Assembly: GCA_902795095.1 (NCBI GenBank)
Contig: CADBKB010000007.1
Location: forward strand, 1-25,317
Direction: 5' to 3'
Length of the DNA stretch: 25,317 bases
DNA from: Oscillospiraceae bacterium
GTDB lineage: Bacteria; Bacillota_A; Clostridia; Oscillospirales; Oscillospiraceae
Positions 14,057-24,185 of the stretch are shown here, piece after piece. The notes beneath the pieces were generated by a model. It was not told where the DNA came from. It did not search any database and saw only the letters and a list, made by a program, of their open reading frames with translations. How positions within the stretch are numbered: position 1 is the first letter of the stretch; every line of letters begins with the position of its first letter. A program made the position numbers and the translations under genes.

Positions 14057-15028
14057 ATGAACAACAACCAGCAACCCCAGGAAAAATTCAAAACCATGAT
14101 CGGCGGTCAGGCCCTCATCGAGGGGATCCTGATGCGCGGACCCTACAAGCAGGCCATCGTGGTGCGCTCCCCGGAGGGCATTGTGGAAAAGGTGGAGGAT
14201 CTCAAGCTCAACAAGGACAAGAACCCCATCGTCCGCCTGCCCCTCATCCGCGGCGTTGTGACCTTCTTCTCATCCATGTACAACGGCGTCAAGGCGCTGA
14301 TGTACTCCGCGGATTTCTTCCCGGAGGAGGAGGGCGACGAGCCGGAGGAGCCGAGCAAGCTCGACCTGTGGCTGGAGAAGAAGCTCGGCAATGAAAAGGC
14401 CAAGCAGGCGATCATCTACATCGCCCTGGTCATCGGCATGGCCTTCTCCGTGGGCCTGTTCTTCCTGCTGCCCATGCTGATCTCGGAGTATGCCCTGTTC
14501 TGGGTCAAGAACCAGACGGTGCTGAATCTCTGCGAGGGCGTGGTCCGCGTGGCGATCTTTCTGACCTATCTGATCCTGGTGTCCCGGATGAAGGATATGC
14601 GCCGGGTGTTTTCCTACCACGGCGCCGAGCACAAGACCATCCGCTGCTATGAGGCGAAGCTCCCCCTGACGGTGGAGAACGTGCGCCCCATGACCCGGCT
14701 GCATCCGCGCTGCGGCACCAGCTTCCTGTTTGTGGTGATGGTCATTTCGATTCTGGTGTTCTCCGTGTTCACCTCCATCGTTCACATCCGCTACAAGCTG
14801 CTGAAGATGCTCTTCAAGCTGATGCTCCTGCCCATCGTGGTGGCCATCAGCTATGAGATCAACCGCTTCGTGGGCCGCCATGACAACTGGTTCACCCGCG
14901 CCATCTCCTGGCCCGGCATGTGGCTGCAGAATTTCACCACCAACGAGCCCGACGACTCCATGATCGAGGTGGCCATCCGCGCCATCGAGCTGGTGACGCC
15001 GGAAAAGGAAGGCGCGGACGAATGGTAA
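14057..15028 (+). CDS. DUF1385 family membrane protein (YqhQ-like)
   Basis: A 323-residue conserved membrane protein of unknown function, widespread in Clostridia and Bacilli and often next to prmC/prfA or rpmE. Family motifs seen are GGQALIEGILMRGP near the N-terminus, FSYHGAEHKTI, LHPRCGTSFLF and the C-terminal TNEPDDSMIEVAI. Hydrophobic segments lie at about 118-140 (IIYIALVIGMAFSVGLFFLL), 158-175, 222-242 and 252-272. The conserved His, Glu and Cys residues in the HGAEHKT and HPRCGTS blocks suggest a metal or catalytic site, but this is not established. ATG 14057 follows an AAGAGG-type site. The last seven bases overlap the prmC start. Confidence 0.9.
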   Translation: MNNNQQPQEKFKTMIGGQALIEGILMRGPYKQAIVVRSPEGIVEKVEDLKLNKDKNPIVRLPLIRGVVTFFSSMYNGVKALMYSADFFPEEEGDEPEEPSKLDLWLEKKLGNEKAKQAIIYIALVIGMAFSVGLFFLLPMLISEYALFWVKNQTVLNLCEGVVRVAIFLTYLILVSRMKDMRRVFSYHGAEHKTIRCYEAKLPLTVENVRPMTRLHPRCGTSFLFVVMVISILVFSVFTSIVHIRYKLLKMLFKLMLLPIVVAISYEINRFVGRHDNWFTRAISWPGMWLQNFTTNEPDDSMIEVAIRAIELVTPEKEGADEW

Positions 15029-15882
15029 AGAAATACGCCGACCTGTATCTCGAGGCGCGGCGGGCCCTGCGGGAAAGCTACGGCGACCAGGCCGGCAGCG
15101 CCGCCCGGCAGCTGCTCAGCGCCGCCTCGGGCAAGACGCCGGAGGCCATCATCGCCGACTGCGATATCTATGCCTCCGAGGCCATCGGCGAGACGATGGA
15201 CCGCTTTCTGGAAAGAGCCCGGGCGGGGGAGCCCCTGGCCTACATCCTGGGCCAGTGGGATTTCGCCGGCATGACCCTCACCGTCACGCCGGATACCCTC
15301 ATCCCCCGGGACGACACCATGGCGGTGACGGACCTGGCGATCCGCACGGCCATGCACCTGCACGCGGAGCCCCGGGTCCTGGACCTGTGCACCGGCACGG
15401 GCTGCATCGGCCTGGCGGTGGCCCGGCGGGTGAAGGACGCCCGGGTGGTGCTGGGGGACGTGTCCCCGGCGGCGGTGCGGGTGGCGAAGAAGAACGTCCA
15501 GGATCTGCATCTGGGCGGCCGCGTCACCTGCCTGCAGCTCGACGCACGCCGGCCGGCCACGGCCTTTCTGGGCAAATTCGACCTGCTGGTATCCAATCCG
15601 CCCTATGTGACGGACGCCGAGATGGAGGCGCTGCCCCCGGAGGTGGCGGATTACGAGCCGGCCCTGGCCCTGCGGGGCGGGCCCGACGGCCTGGACCTGT
15701 ACCGGGCAATCCTGGAGAACTATACCGGCGCGCTGAACCCCGGCGGCTTTGTCTGCTTTGAGTTCGGCATGGGGCAGCAGGAGGCGGTATGCGCCCTGCT
15801 GTGCGAGCACGGATTTGAGATTGTGACGACAAAAAAAGACCTGAGAAACGTGATCCGGGCGGTGCTGGCCCGGAAGAAATGA
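15022..15882 (+). CDS. prmC: Peptide chain release factor N5-glutamine methyltransferase
   Basis: A 286-residue SAM-dependent enzyme that methylates the GGQ glutamine of release factors RF1/RF2, raising termination efficiency. An N-terminal helical domain (1-80) ends in PLAYILGQWDFAGM. The Rossmann methyltransferase domain has SAM motif I DLCTGTGCIG (121-130) and the catalytic NPPY at 192-195, followed by VTDAEMEALPPEVADYEPAL and GGPDGLDLYR. The usual IPRPETE motif is here IPRDDTM, a mild divergence. ATG 15022 overlaps the DUF1385 gene by seven bases, consistent with coupling. A prfA gene, the common neighbour, is not present in the window. Confidence 0.93.
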   Translation: MVKKYADLYLEARRALRESYGDQAGSAARQLLSAASGKTPEAIIADCDIYASEAIGETMDRFLERARAGEPLAYILGQWDFAGMTLTVTPDTLIPRDDTMAVTDLAIRTAMHLHAEPRVLDLCTGTGCIGLAVARRVKDARVVLGDVSPAAVRVAKKNVQDLHLGGRVTCLQLDARRPATAFLGKFDLLVSNPPYVTDAEMEALPPEVADYEPALALRGGPDGLDLYRAILENYTGALNPGGFVCFEFGMGQQEAVCALLCEHGFEIVTTKKDLRNVIRAVLARKK

Positions 15883-15894
15883 GAGGACGAACCT

Positions 15895-16991
<1,097 letters not shown>

Positions 16992-16995
<4 letters not shown>

Positions 16996-17615
16996 CCGTC
17001 CTTTCCATCGCCGCCTCGCCCGACCGGCGGGGCCGGCACCGGGTGGAGCTTTCCGACGGCACGACCCTCAAGCTGCCGCCGGCGGTGATCGCGGATCTAT
17101 ATCTGTACACCGGGCGGGAGCTGGACGAGGAGGAGCTCCGGCGGGTGCGCGAGGCTGAGAGAAAGGCCGACGCCCGCCAGCGGGCGGTGAATATCATCTC
17201 CGCCACCACCGTCTCCGGACGGGAGCTGGGCGACCGCCTGCGCCGCAAGGGCGCTTCGGAGGCCGACGCCGCCGAGGCGGTGCAGTGGCTGCAGGAACTA
17301 AACCTGGTGGACGACGCCAGGACCGCCCGGCAGATCGTGGAGCGGGGCGTGCGCCGGGGCTACGGAGCGCGCCGCATCCGGCAGATGCTGTTTGAGAAAA
17401 AGATCCCCCGGGAGTACTGGGACGAAGCCCTGGAGGCCGTGCCCGCGCCGGAGGGACCCATCGACGATTATCTGCGCGCCAATCTGCGCGGTACGCCGGA
17501 CCCGAAGGCGCGCAAGCGCGTGGCTGACGCTCTGGCCCGCCGCGGCTTTGACTGGAGCGATATTTCCGCGGGCCTGCGCAGGCACGGCGATGCGGAAGCA
17601 TTGGAGGAGGAATAA
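16992..17615 (+). CDS. recX: Regulatory protein RecX
   Basis: A 207-residue inhibitor and modulator of RecA filaments. It follows recA directly with an ATGA overlap, so its level is tied to recA translation. The sequence has the three-helix repeats of the family: [40 protein letters not shown] with the [10 protein letters not shown] repeat, and a third repeat around [20 protein letters not shown]. The first 60 residues ([20 protein letters not shown] and on) are the N-terminal extension usual in Firmicutes RecX. The C-terminus is acidic. GGAGGAGG at the 3' end serves the next gene, rimO. Confidence 0.92.
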
Positions 17616-18949
17616 TGCGCGTTGGATTTATCTCCCTGGGCTGCGCGAAGAACCAGGTGGACTGCGAGCAGATGATGTTTCGCATGCGCGAGGCGGGCCA
17701 CGAGATCCTGGCGGACCCGGACGGCGCGGACCTGGTGATCATCAATACCTGCGGCTTTATCGACGCGGCCAAGAGTGAGGCCATCGACCATATCATCGCC
17801 ATGGGCGAATTAAAGAAGGCCGGCCGGATCGGCAAGATCCTGGTCACCGGCTGCCTGGCCCAGCGATATCAGGAAGAAATACTGAACGAAATGCCCGAGG
17901 TGGACGGCGTGCTGGGCACCGGCAGCTACTATGACGTCGCGTCTGCGGCCCGGCAGGTGATGGAGGGCCGGACGGTGTCGGAATTCGGCGACATCGACGC
18001 CCCCGTGCCAGAGACCGGGCGCATCCTCACCACCCCCGCCCACTTCGCTTACTTAAAAATCGCCGAGGGCTGCTCCAATCGCTGCGCCTACTGCGTGATT
18101 CCCCAGCTCCGGGGCCGCTATCGCAGCCGGCCCATGGCGGAGGTGCTCTCGGAAGCCAGGTCCCTGGCGGCCGACGGGGTGAAGGAGCTCATCGTGGTGG
18201 CCCAGGATACCACGCTCTACGGCGTGGACCTGCCGGGGCACCGGAAGCTGCTGCCGGAGCTGCTGCGCGCGCTGTGCCGCATCGACGGCGTCCACTGGGT
18301 GCGGGTGCACTACCTCTATCCCGAGTCCATCACCCCGGAGCTGCTGGACGTGTTCGCCGAAGAGCCGAAGCTCGTGAATTATCTGGATATCCCCATCCAG
18401 CATGTGAACGACGGCATCCTCAAGGCCATGCGCCGCCGGGGCAGCCGGGCCTATCTGGAAAACCTGATCCGCACGATCCGGGCGAAGCTGCCCGACGCGG
18501 TGATCCGCACCAGCCTCATCGCCGGCCTGCCCGGGGAAGGCGAGGCGGAATTCGACGAGCTGTGCGATTTCCTGCGGGAATTCCGGCTGGAGCGGGTGGG
18601 CGTGTTCGTCTACTCCCCGGAGGAGGGGACGCCTGCGGCCGAAATGCCGCGGCCCGACGAGGCCACCGCCGTCCGCCGCGCCGACATCGTCACGGAGCTG
18701 CAGTCGCGCATCATGGACGAGCACCAGGCGGCTCTGATCGGCTCGACTCTGGAGATCCTGAGCGATGGCTATGATCCGGTCGGGGATCTCTATTTCGGCC
18801 GCAGCTATGCCGATTCGCCGGAAATCGACGGAAAAGTTTGGTTTACTTCGGAGAAAGTCGTCAAAACCGGGTCGTTCGTCCCGGTCAGAATAGAAAAATC
18901 AATTGACGGTGAACTGTATGGCGCCGCCGCAAGGGAGGAAGAACAATGA
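17615..18949 (+). CDS. rimO: Ribosomal protein S12 methylthiotransferase RimO
   Basis: A 444-residue radical-SAM enzyme that methylthiolates an aspartate of ribosomal protein S12. The N-terminal UPF0004/MTTase domain carries cysteines 10, 46 and 80 for the auxiliary iron-sulphur cluster (ISLGCAKNQVDCE, NTCGFID, TGCLAQR). The radical-SAM domain has the CxxxCxxC motif at Cys153, Cys157 and Cys160 (EGCSNRCAYC). A C-terminal TRAM-like domain follows. The CAKN/CGFID wording fits RimO better than MiaB. ATG 17615 overlaps the recX stop by one base, with GGAGGAGG just upstream. The 3' end overlaps pgsA by four bases. Confidence 0.95.
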   Translation: MRVGFISLGCAKNQVDCEQMMFRMREAGHEILADPDGADLVIINTCGFIDAAKSEAIDHIIAMGELKKAGRIGKILVTGCLAQRYQEEILNEMPEVDGVLGTGSYYDVASAARQVMEGRTVSEFGDIDAPVPETGRILTTPAHFAYLKIAEGCSNRCAYCVIPQLRGRYRSRPMAEVLSEARSLAADGVKELIVVAQDTTLYGVDLPGHRKLLPELLRALCRIDGVHWVRVHYLYPESITPELLDVFAEEPKLVNYLDIPIQHVNDGILKAMRRRGSRAYLENLIRTIRAKLPDAVIRTSLIAGLPGEGEAEFDELCDFLREFRLERVGVFVYSPEEGTPAAEMPRPDEATAVRRADIVTELQSRIMDEHQAALIGSTLEILSDGYDPVGDLYFGRSYADSPEIDGKVWFTSEKVVKTGSFVPVRIEKSIDGELYGAAAREEEQ

Positions 18950-19485
18950 CAACTGCAAGTAAAATCACATTGGTCCGCGTGGTCCTGATCCCCGTGTTCA
19001 TGCTGTTTTTGTATCTGAGCAAGGCGACGGACGCCCTCAAGTGGGTCGCCCTGGCCGTGTTCATCATCGCCAGCCTGACGGATTTTGTGGACGGCAAGAT
19101 CGCCCGTTCCCGCAACCAGGTTTCTGATTTCGGCAAATTCCTTGATCCCCTGGCGGACAAGCTGCTGGTGATCTCCGCCATGACCATCTTCTGTGAGTGG
19201 GGCATCTTCCCCGCCTGGGCGCTGATGATCGTGCTGACCCGCGAATTCGCCGTCACCGGCCTGCGTCTGATCGCCGTAGGCAACGGCCGCGTTATCGCCG
19301 CCGGCATGTCCGGCAAGATCAAGACCTTCGCCACCATGGTGGGTCTGTGCTTCATGATCGTGTTCTATCAACTCAAGTGGCTGGACCTGGTCGTGATCGC
19401 CGTCATCGTCGTCACCACCCTCTATTCCGGCGTCGAGTACTTCGTGCAGAACTGGGATGTGCTGAACCTCAAGAAGAAGGATTGA
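18946..19485 (+). CDS. pgsA: CDP-diacylglycerol-glycerol-3-phosphate 3-phosphatidyltransferase
   Basis: A 179-residue integral membrane enzyme that makes phosphatidylglycerophosphate from CDP-diacylglycerol and glycerol-3-phosphate, the committed step to phosphatidylglycerol. The CDP-alcohol phosphotransferase motif is complete: D49-G50-x2-A53-R54-x8-G63-x3-D67-x3-D71. About five hydrophobic segments are visible, starting at residues 7-24 and 31-46. Its substrate is the product of GpsA, also in this window. ATG 18946 overlaps the rimO stop (ATGA). Its stop codon lies inside the -35 box of the cysS leader promoter. Confidence 0.95.
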   Translation: MTTASKITLVRVVLIPVFMLFLYLSKATDALKWVALAVFIIASLTDFVDGKIARSRNQVSDFGKFLDPLADKLLVISAMTIFCEWGIFPAWALMIVLTREFAVTGLRLIAVGNGRVIAAGMSGKIKTFATMVGLCFMIVFYQLKWLDLVVIAVIVVTTLYSGVEYFVQNWDVLNLKKKD

Positions 19486-19513
19486 CTTGCCCCCTTCTTC
19501 ATGCTACTATAAT
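19482..19513 (+). promoter_or_regulatory. Promoter for the cysS T-box leader
   Basis: TTGACT (19482-19487) overlaps the pgsA stop codon. TACTATAAT follows at 19505-19513. Using TACTAT as -10 gives 17-base spacing; the better hexamer TATAAT (19508-19513) gives 20. The exact -10 is therefore uncertain, but a promoter here is needed to start the T-box RNA. Confidence 0.65.
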
Positions 19514-19514
19514 T

Positions 19515-19745
19515 CCAACTGAATATCGCGTGGATCGGAAAGAGTACCGGCGAGTGCCGACAGCAGAGAGGATGCGCCATGGCTGCAAGCGCGTCCGGTC
19601 GGGGCGCCGCGAAGTGCATCCGGGAGCGAGGGAGAGATCCCCGTCCGCGGCCGCGTCAGTGCCGAAAGGGAGCCTGAGCTCCGAAACGAGAGTGGAACCG
19701 CGTGCATTTTGCCCGCCTCTTGCATGCAAGGGGCGGGCTTTCATA
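19515..19745 (+). ncRNA. Cysteine T-box leader (tRNA-Cys-sensing riboswitch)
   Basis: The 275-base gap before cysS holds a T-box. Visible parts are the stem I base with GGAAAGAGTA (about 19538-19547), distal stem I elements around CAGAGAGGATG, a specifier loop GAAG-TGC-A with the Cys codon TGC at 19615-19617, and the T-box sequence TGGAACCGCG at 19693-19702. A terminator hairpin (GCCCGCC 19711-19717 with GGCGGGC 19732-19738, enclosing a CTTGCATGCAAG stem) is followed by TTT. GAGAG (19688-19692) can pair with CTCT (19717-19720) to form the competing antiterminator. Uncharged tRNA-Cys should stabilise the antiterminator and turn on cysS. The specifier matches the downstream gene. Confidence 0.9.
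19711..19741 (+). terminator. Regulated terminator of the cysS T-box
   Basis: A long stem: 7-bp GC-rich base (19711-19717 with 19732-19738) topped by the CTTGCA/TGCAAG palindrome (19719-19730). It is followed by a short T-run (19739-19741) and TCATAT. The 5' arm overlaps the 3' arm of the antiterminator. Confidence 0.8.
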
Positions 19746-19760
19746 TAAAGGAGAATCGCC

Positions 19761-21206
19761 ATGTATCTGTATAATTCCGCAACCAGAAAGAAGGAACTGT
19801 TCGTTCCGAACCATCCCGATATCGTCAAGATGTACACCTGCGGCCCGACGGTCTATCACTTTGCCCATATCGGCAATCTGCGCAGCTACATCATGGAGGA
19901 CGTGCTGGAGAAGGCCCTGCGCTATGAGGGCTACAACGTCAAGCGCGTCATGAACATCACCGACGTGGGCCATCTGTCCTCCGACGCCGACACCGGCGAG
20001 GACAAGATGCTCAAGGGCGCCCGCCGGGAGCACAAAACCGTCATGGAGATCGCCGCCTACTACACCGACGCCTTCTTTGACGACTGCAAAAAGCTCAACA
20101 TCAAGCGCCCCGACGTGGTGGAGCCCGCCACCAACTGCATCGATGAGTATATCAAGATCGTCTCCACCCTGATCGAGAAGGGCTATGCCTATCTGGCCGG
20201 CGGCAACGTCTACTTCGACACCTCCAAGCTGGACCGCTACTATGTGTTCAACGAGCACAATGAGGAGGATCTGGCCGTGGGCGTCCGCGAGGGCGTGGAG
20301 GAGGACCTGAACAAGCGCAACAAGAACGACTTCGTCCTCTGGTTCACCAAGTCCAAGTTCGAGGACCAGGCCCTCAAGTGGGACTCTCCCTGGGGCGTGG
20401 GCTATCCCGGCTGGCACATCGAGTGCTCCGGCATCAGCATGAAGCACCTGGGCGAGGATCTGGACATCCACTGCGGCGGCATCGACAATGCCTTCCCCCA
20501 CCACACCAACGAAATTGCCCAGTCAGAGTCCTTCCTGGGCCACAAGTGGTGCAATTTCTGGTTCCATGTGCTGCATCTGAATACCAACAGCGGCAAGATG
20601 TCCAAGTCCACCGGCGAATTCCTCACGGTGTCCCTGCTGGAGTCCAAGGGCTATGACCCCCTGGTCTACCGCCTGTTCTGCCTGCAGAGCCACTATCGCA
20701 AGAACCTGGTGTTCACCTACGAGAACCTGGACAACGCCGCCAAGACCTACGGCAAGCTCATCGGCCGCATCGCGGCCCTGGACTTTGACGACAAGGCCCC
20801 CGTGGACGAGGCCGCCCTGGCGGCGCTCAAGGAGAAGTTCAAAAAGGCCCTGGACAGCGACATCAACACCTCCCTGGCCATCACCGCGGTCTACGACGCC
20901 CTCAAGGCCGATACCAACGACGCCACCAAGCTGGCCGCCATCGCGGACTTCGACTATGTGCTGTCCCTGGATCTGATCGAGAAGGCCAAGGCCCAGAAGG
21001 CGAAGGAGGCCGCCACGGTGAAGACCGTGGGCGAGATCGTCATCGAAGGCGAGGGCGACCCCGAGATCGACGCCATCGTCAAGGCGCGCGCCGAGGCCAA
21101 GAAGGCCAAAAACTGGCCCGAGGCCGACCGCATCCGCGACGAGCTCAAGGCCCGGGGCATCGAGGTCATCGACACGGCCCAGGGCGCCAAGTGGAAGAGA
21201 ATCTGA
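19761..21206 (+). CDS. cysS: Cysteinyl-tRNA synthetase
   Basis: A 481-residue class I aminoacyl-tRNA synthetase that charges tRNA-Cys. The zinc site ligands are visible: Cys27 (MYTCGPTVY), Cys222 (HIECSG), His247 and Glu251. The HIGH motif appears as HIGN (36-39), seen in some CysRS subtypes, and KMSKS is at 279-283. The C-terminal part has the helical anticodon-binding region with ARAEAKKAKNWPEADRIRDE, the usual DALR/CysRS ending. AAAGGAG is seven bases or so before ATG 19761. Expression is controlled by the cysteine T-box just upstream. polA follows after 23 bases and may be co-transcribed, and so also under the T-box. Confidence 0.97.
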   Translation: MYLYNSATRKKELFVPNHPDIVKMYTCGPTVYHFAHIGNLRSYIMEDVLEKALRYEGYNVKRVMNITDVGHLSSDADTGEDKMLKGARREHKTVMEIAAYYTDAFFDDCKKLNIKRPDVVEPATNCIDEYIKIVSTLIEKGYAYLAGGNVYFDTSKLDRYYVFNEHNEEDLAVGVREGVEEDLNKRNKNDFVLWFTKSKFEDQALKWDSPWGVGYPGWHIECSGISMKHLGEDLDIHCGGIDNAFPHHTNEIAQSESFLGHKWCNFWFHVLHLNTNSGKMSKSTGEFLTVSLLESKGYDPLVYRLFCLQSHYRKNLVFTYENLDNAAKTYGKLIGRIAALDFDDKAPVDEAALAALKEKFKKALDSDINTSLAITAVYDALKADTNDATKLAAIADFDYVLSLDLIEKAKAQKAKEAATVKTVGEIVIEGEGDPEIDAIVKARAEAKKAKNWPEADRIRDELKARGIEVIDTAQGAKWKRI

Positions 21207-21229
21207 TTACTTCACCGGAGGCTACCGTC

Positions 21230-23752
21230 ATGAAGCTGATGATCCTCGACGGCAACAGCATCATCAACCGCGCCTATTTCGGCGTGCGGCCCCTGACCAC
21301 CCGGGAGGGGCTCTATACCCATGCCATTTTCGGATTTCTGAATATCATGCAGCGGCTGGAGAACGAGGACGCGCCGGACGCGCTGTGCGTGGCCTTCGAT
21401 CTCCACGGCCCCACCTTCCGCCACGAGAAGTACGACGGGTACAAGGCCACCCGCCACGGCATGCCCGACGAGCTTGCCCAGCAGATGCCCGTGATGAAGG
21501 ATGTGCTGCGGGCCATGAATATCCCCATCTTCGCCTGCCAGGGCTGGGAGGCGGACGACGTCATCGGCACCGTGGGGAAAAAATGCGCGGCCGCCGGCTG
21601 GGACTGCGTCATCGCCACCGGCGACCGGGACAGCCTGCAGCTCATCGACGAGCATGTGACCGTCCGGCTGATCACGACCAAGGGCGAGGTGCTCTACGAC
21701 GAGCAGACCTTCCGGGACGAGTACGGCTTTGCGCCCATCCGCCTCATTGACCTCAAGGGCCTCATGGGCGACAGCTCGGACAACATCCCCGGCGTGGCCG
21801 GCATCGGCCCCAAGACCGCCGGCCAGCTCCTGCTGGATTTCGGCACCCTGGAGGGCGTGTACGAGCATCTGGACGACAAGTCCATCCGGCCCAAGCTGCG
21901 CGAGAAGTTAGAGGCGGGGAAGGACATGGCCTTTTTGTCCTATGACCTGGCCACCATCCGCTGCGACGCGCCCATTGACTTTACCCCGGAGGCCTGCCTG
22001 CGCAAGGGCGTGCAGGGAAAGCAGCTCTACGACCTGTTTGTGAAGCTGGAATTCACCCGCCTCATCGACCGCTACGGCCTGCGCGGCTGCGCTTTCGAGG
22101 ATGACTGCGCGCCGGGGAGCGCGACGGAGGAGCAGATGAACACGCTGGAGGCCCTGCCCCCGGCCCAGACCGCCTGCGCCCTTTGGATCGGAGACGGGGA
22201 GATCGCCCTGGCCTGTGAGGCGGGCGCCATCTGCGTGCCGGTTTCCGAAAACAAAGAATATTTCGCGGCGCTTTTTGGCGGGAATACGCCGAAAACCGTG
22301 TGCGATCTCAAGAATTTCTATCATTCCCTGGCGGCTCTGGAGCTGCCGGCAGGCGCCGGCTTTTTTGACGCGGCGCTGGCGGGTTATGTGCTCGACCCCA
22401 CCACGGGGGACTACAGCCTGGAGAAGCTGGCGCTGCAGTATCTTTCCCGGGAACTGCCGGACGATCCCGCCGCGAAGGCCTTCGCCCTGTGGCAGCTACG
22501 CCCGATCCTGGAGGAAAAGCTCCTCGCGCTGGGTCTGGACAAGGTGTATTACGACATTGACCTGCCCCTGTGCCGGGTGCTGGCGCAGATGGAGGACGCC
22601 GGCGTGGCCGTGGACGAAACGGCCCTGCGCGCCTTCGGCGACATGCTCTCCCAGCGCATCGACGCCTGCCAGGCGGCCATTTTTGCCGACGCGGGCGAGG
22701 AGTTCAACATCAATTCCACCAAAAAGCTGGGGGAGATTTTGTTTGATAAGCTGAATCTGCCCCCGGTGAAGAAGACCAAGACCGGCTACTCCACCAACGT
22801 CGAGGTGCTGGAGAAGCTCCGGGGCCGCCATCCCATCGTGGAACGGATCATGGAGTACCGGATGCTCACGAAGCTCCGCTCCACCTACGCCGAGGGCCTT
22901 CTGAAGGTGGTGGAGCCCGACGGGCGCATTCGCACGAAGCTGCAGAACATGGTCACCGCCACGGGCAGACTCAGCTCCACGGATCCGAACCTGCAGAACA
23001 TCCCCGTGCGCACGGAGCTGGGCAGCGAGATCCGCAAGATGTTCGTCGCCCGGCCCGGCTGGGTGCTGGTGGACGCGGACTACAGCCAGATCGAGCTGCG
23101 GGTTCTGGCCCACATCGCCGACGACGCCAATATGCGCGCGGCCTTCCTGTCCGGCGAGGACTTCCACCGGGTCACCGCATCCCAGGTCTTCGGCGTCCCC
23201 CTGGACGAGGTCACCCCCGCCATGCGCCGCAGCGCCAAGGCGGTGAACTTCGGCATCGTCTACGGCATCTCCAAGTGGTCCCTGTCTGAGGATCTGGGCG
23301 TGAGCGTCTGGGAGGCGGAGGACTATATCAACAATTACCTGGCCCGGTTCGCCGGCGTCCGGCGCTATATGCACGACGTGGTGGAGGGCGCGAAGCGCGA
23401 CGGCTTCGTGACCACCATCTTCGGCAGAAGAAGGAACATCCCCGAGCTCAAGAGCTCGAATTTCAACGTCCGCTCCGGCGCTGAGCGGGTGGCGCTCAAT
23501 ACGCCCGTGCAGGGCAGCGCCGCGGACATCATCAAGCTGGCCATGCTCCGGGTCTCCGAGGCCCTGGAGCGGGAGGCCCTGCAGGCGCAGCTGGTGCTGC
23601 AGGTGCACGACGAGCTGATCGTGGAGTGCCCGCCCTGGGAGGCAGAACTGGTGAAGACCATCGTCACCCGGGAAATGCAGAGCGCCGCGAAGCTCTCCCT
23701 GCCCCTGGTGGCGGAGGCCAAGCAGGGCGCGAGCTGGTACGAGGCGAAGTGA
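21230..23752 (+). CDS. polA: DNA polymerase I
   Basis: An 840-residue repair and Okazaki-fragment-processing polymerase. The N-terminal 5'-3' exonuclease (1-290) has LMILDGNSIINRAYFG, WEADDVIGT and GLMGDSSDNIPGVAGIGPKTA. The middle 3'-5' exonuclease-like domain appears inactive: the DxE proofreading motif is replaced (ALWIGDGEIALAC), as in many Gram-positive Pol I enzymes. The polymerase domain has motif A DYSQIELR with Asp617, motif B RRSAKAVNFGIVYG and motif C QVHDELIVE with Asp794; the 177-residue gap between the two Asp equals that of the E. coli enzyme. ATG 21230 follows GGAGG (21217-21221) by eight bases. An in-frame GTG at 21191 lies inside cysS and is rejected. The stop overlaps the next start. 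Confidence 0.97.
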   Translation: MKLMILDGNSIINRAYFGVRPLTTREGLYTHAIFGFLNIMQRLENEDAPDALCVAFDLHGPTFRHEKYDGYKATRHGMPDELAQQMPVMKDVLRAMNIPIFACQGWEADDVIGTVGKKCAAAGWDCVIATGDRDSLQLIDEHVTVRLITTKGEVLYDEQTFRDEYGFAPIRLIDLKGLMGDSSDNIPGVAGIGPKTAGQLLLDFGTLEGVYEHLDDKSIRPKLREKLEAGKDMAFLSYDLATIRCDAPIDFTPEACLRKGVQGKQLYDLFVKLEFTRLIDRYGLRGCAFEDDCAPGSATEEQMNTLEALPPAQTACALWIGDGEIALACEAGAICVPVSENKEYFAALFGGNTPKTVCDLKNFYHSLAALELPAGAGFFDAALAGYVLDPTTGDYSLEKLALQYLSRELPDDPAAKAFALWQLRPILEEKLLALGLDKVYYDIDLPLCRVLAQMEDAGVAVDETALRAFGDMLSQRIDACQAAIFADAGEEFNINSTKKLGEILFDKLNLPPVKKTKTGYSTNVEVLEKLRGRHPIVERIMEYRMLTKLRSTYAEGLLKVVEPDGRIRTKLQNMVTATGRLSSTDPNLQNIPVRTELGSEIRKMFVARPGWVLVDADYSQIELRVLAHIADDANMRAAFLSGEDFHRVTASQVFGVPLDEVTPAMRRSAKAVNFGIVYGISKWSLSEDLGVSVWEAEDYINNYLARFAGVRRYMHDVVEGAKRDGFVTTIFGRRRNIPELKSSNFNVRSGAERVALNTPVQGSAADIIKLAMLRVSEALEREALQAQLVLQVHDELIVECPPWEAELVKTIVTREMQSAAKLSLPLVAEAKQGASWYEAK

Positions 23753-24183
23753 TGAAGATCGTACCGATGGAGCGCGCCCATGTGGCGCAGATCGCGCAGC
23801 TGGAGCGGGAGAATTTTTCCGCACCCTGGGACGAAGCCTCCCTGCTGCATGAGCTGGAAAATCCCCTCAGCCTTTGGCTGACGGCCCTGGACGGCGACGC
23901 CGTCGCGGGCTACATCGGCAGCCAGAGCGTGCTGGGGGAGAGCGATATGATGAATCTGGCCGTGGCCCCCGCTTATCGGCGGCAGGGCGTCGGCAGAGCC
24001 CTGGTGGAGCGGCTGCTCTGGGAACTGGCGGAGGACAACCACTGCCTGACCCTGGAGGTGCGCGCCTCCAATGAAGCGGCCATTGCCCTGTACGAGTCCC
24101 TGGGCTTCCGCCAGGTGGGCAGACGGCCCAGATACTATCAACATCCCCCGGAGGATGCGCTCATCCTCCGAAAGGACTGGTGA
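23752..24183 (+). CDS. rimI: Ribosomal protein S18-alanine N-acetyltransferase-like GNAT protein
   Basis: A 143-residue GNAT acetyltransferase. The acetyl-CoA-binding motif is RRQGVGRAL within NLAVAPAYRRQGVGRALVE. The segments VRASNEAAIALYESLGF and the C-terminal RRPRYYQHPPEDALIL match RimI, which acetylates the N-terminal alanine of ribosomal protein S18. The neighbour tsaD supports RimI, since rimI-tsaD pairing is common. ATG 23752 overlaps the polA stop by one base (TGATG). No strong ribosome binding site is seen, so translation is likely coupled. Acetylation of other protein N-termini is also possible. Confidence 0.9.
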   Translation: MKIVPMERAHVAQIAQLERENFSAPWDEASLLHELENPLSLWLTALDGDAVAGYIGSQSVLGESDMMNLAVAPAYRRQGVGRALVERLLWELAEDNHCLTLEVRASNEAAIALYESLGFRQVGRRPRYYQHPPEDALILRKDW

Positions 24184-24185
24184 AC

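Noticed and set aside
21191..21229. Longer polA start at GTG 21191
   Set aside because: It overlaps the cysS end and lacks a site of its own. ATG 21230 has GGAGG at good spacing and gives the standard Pol I N-terminus.
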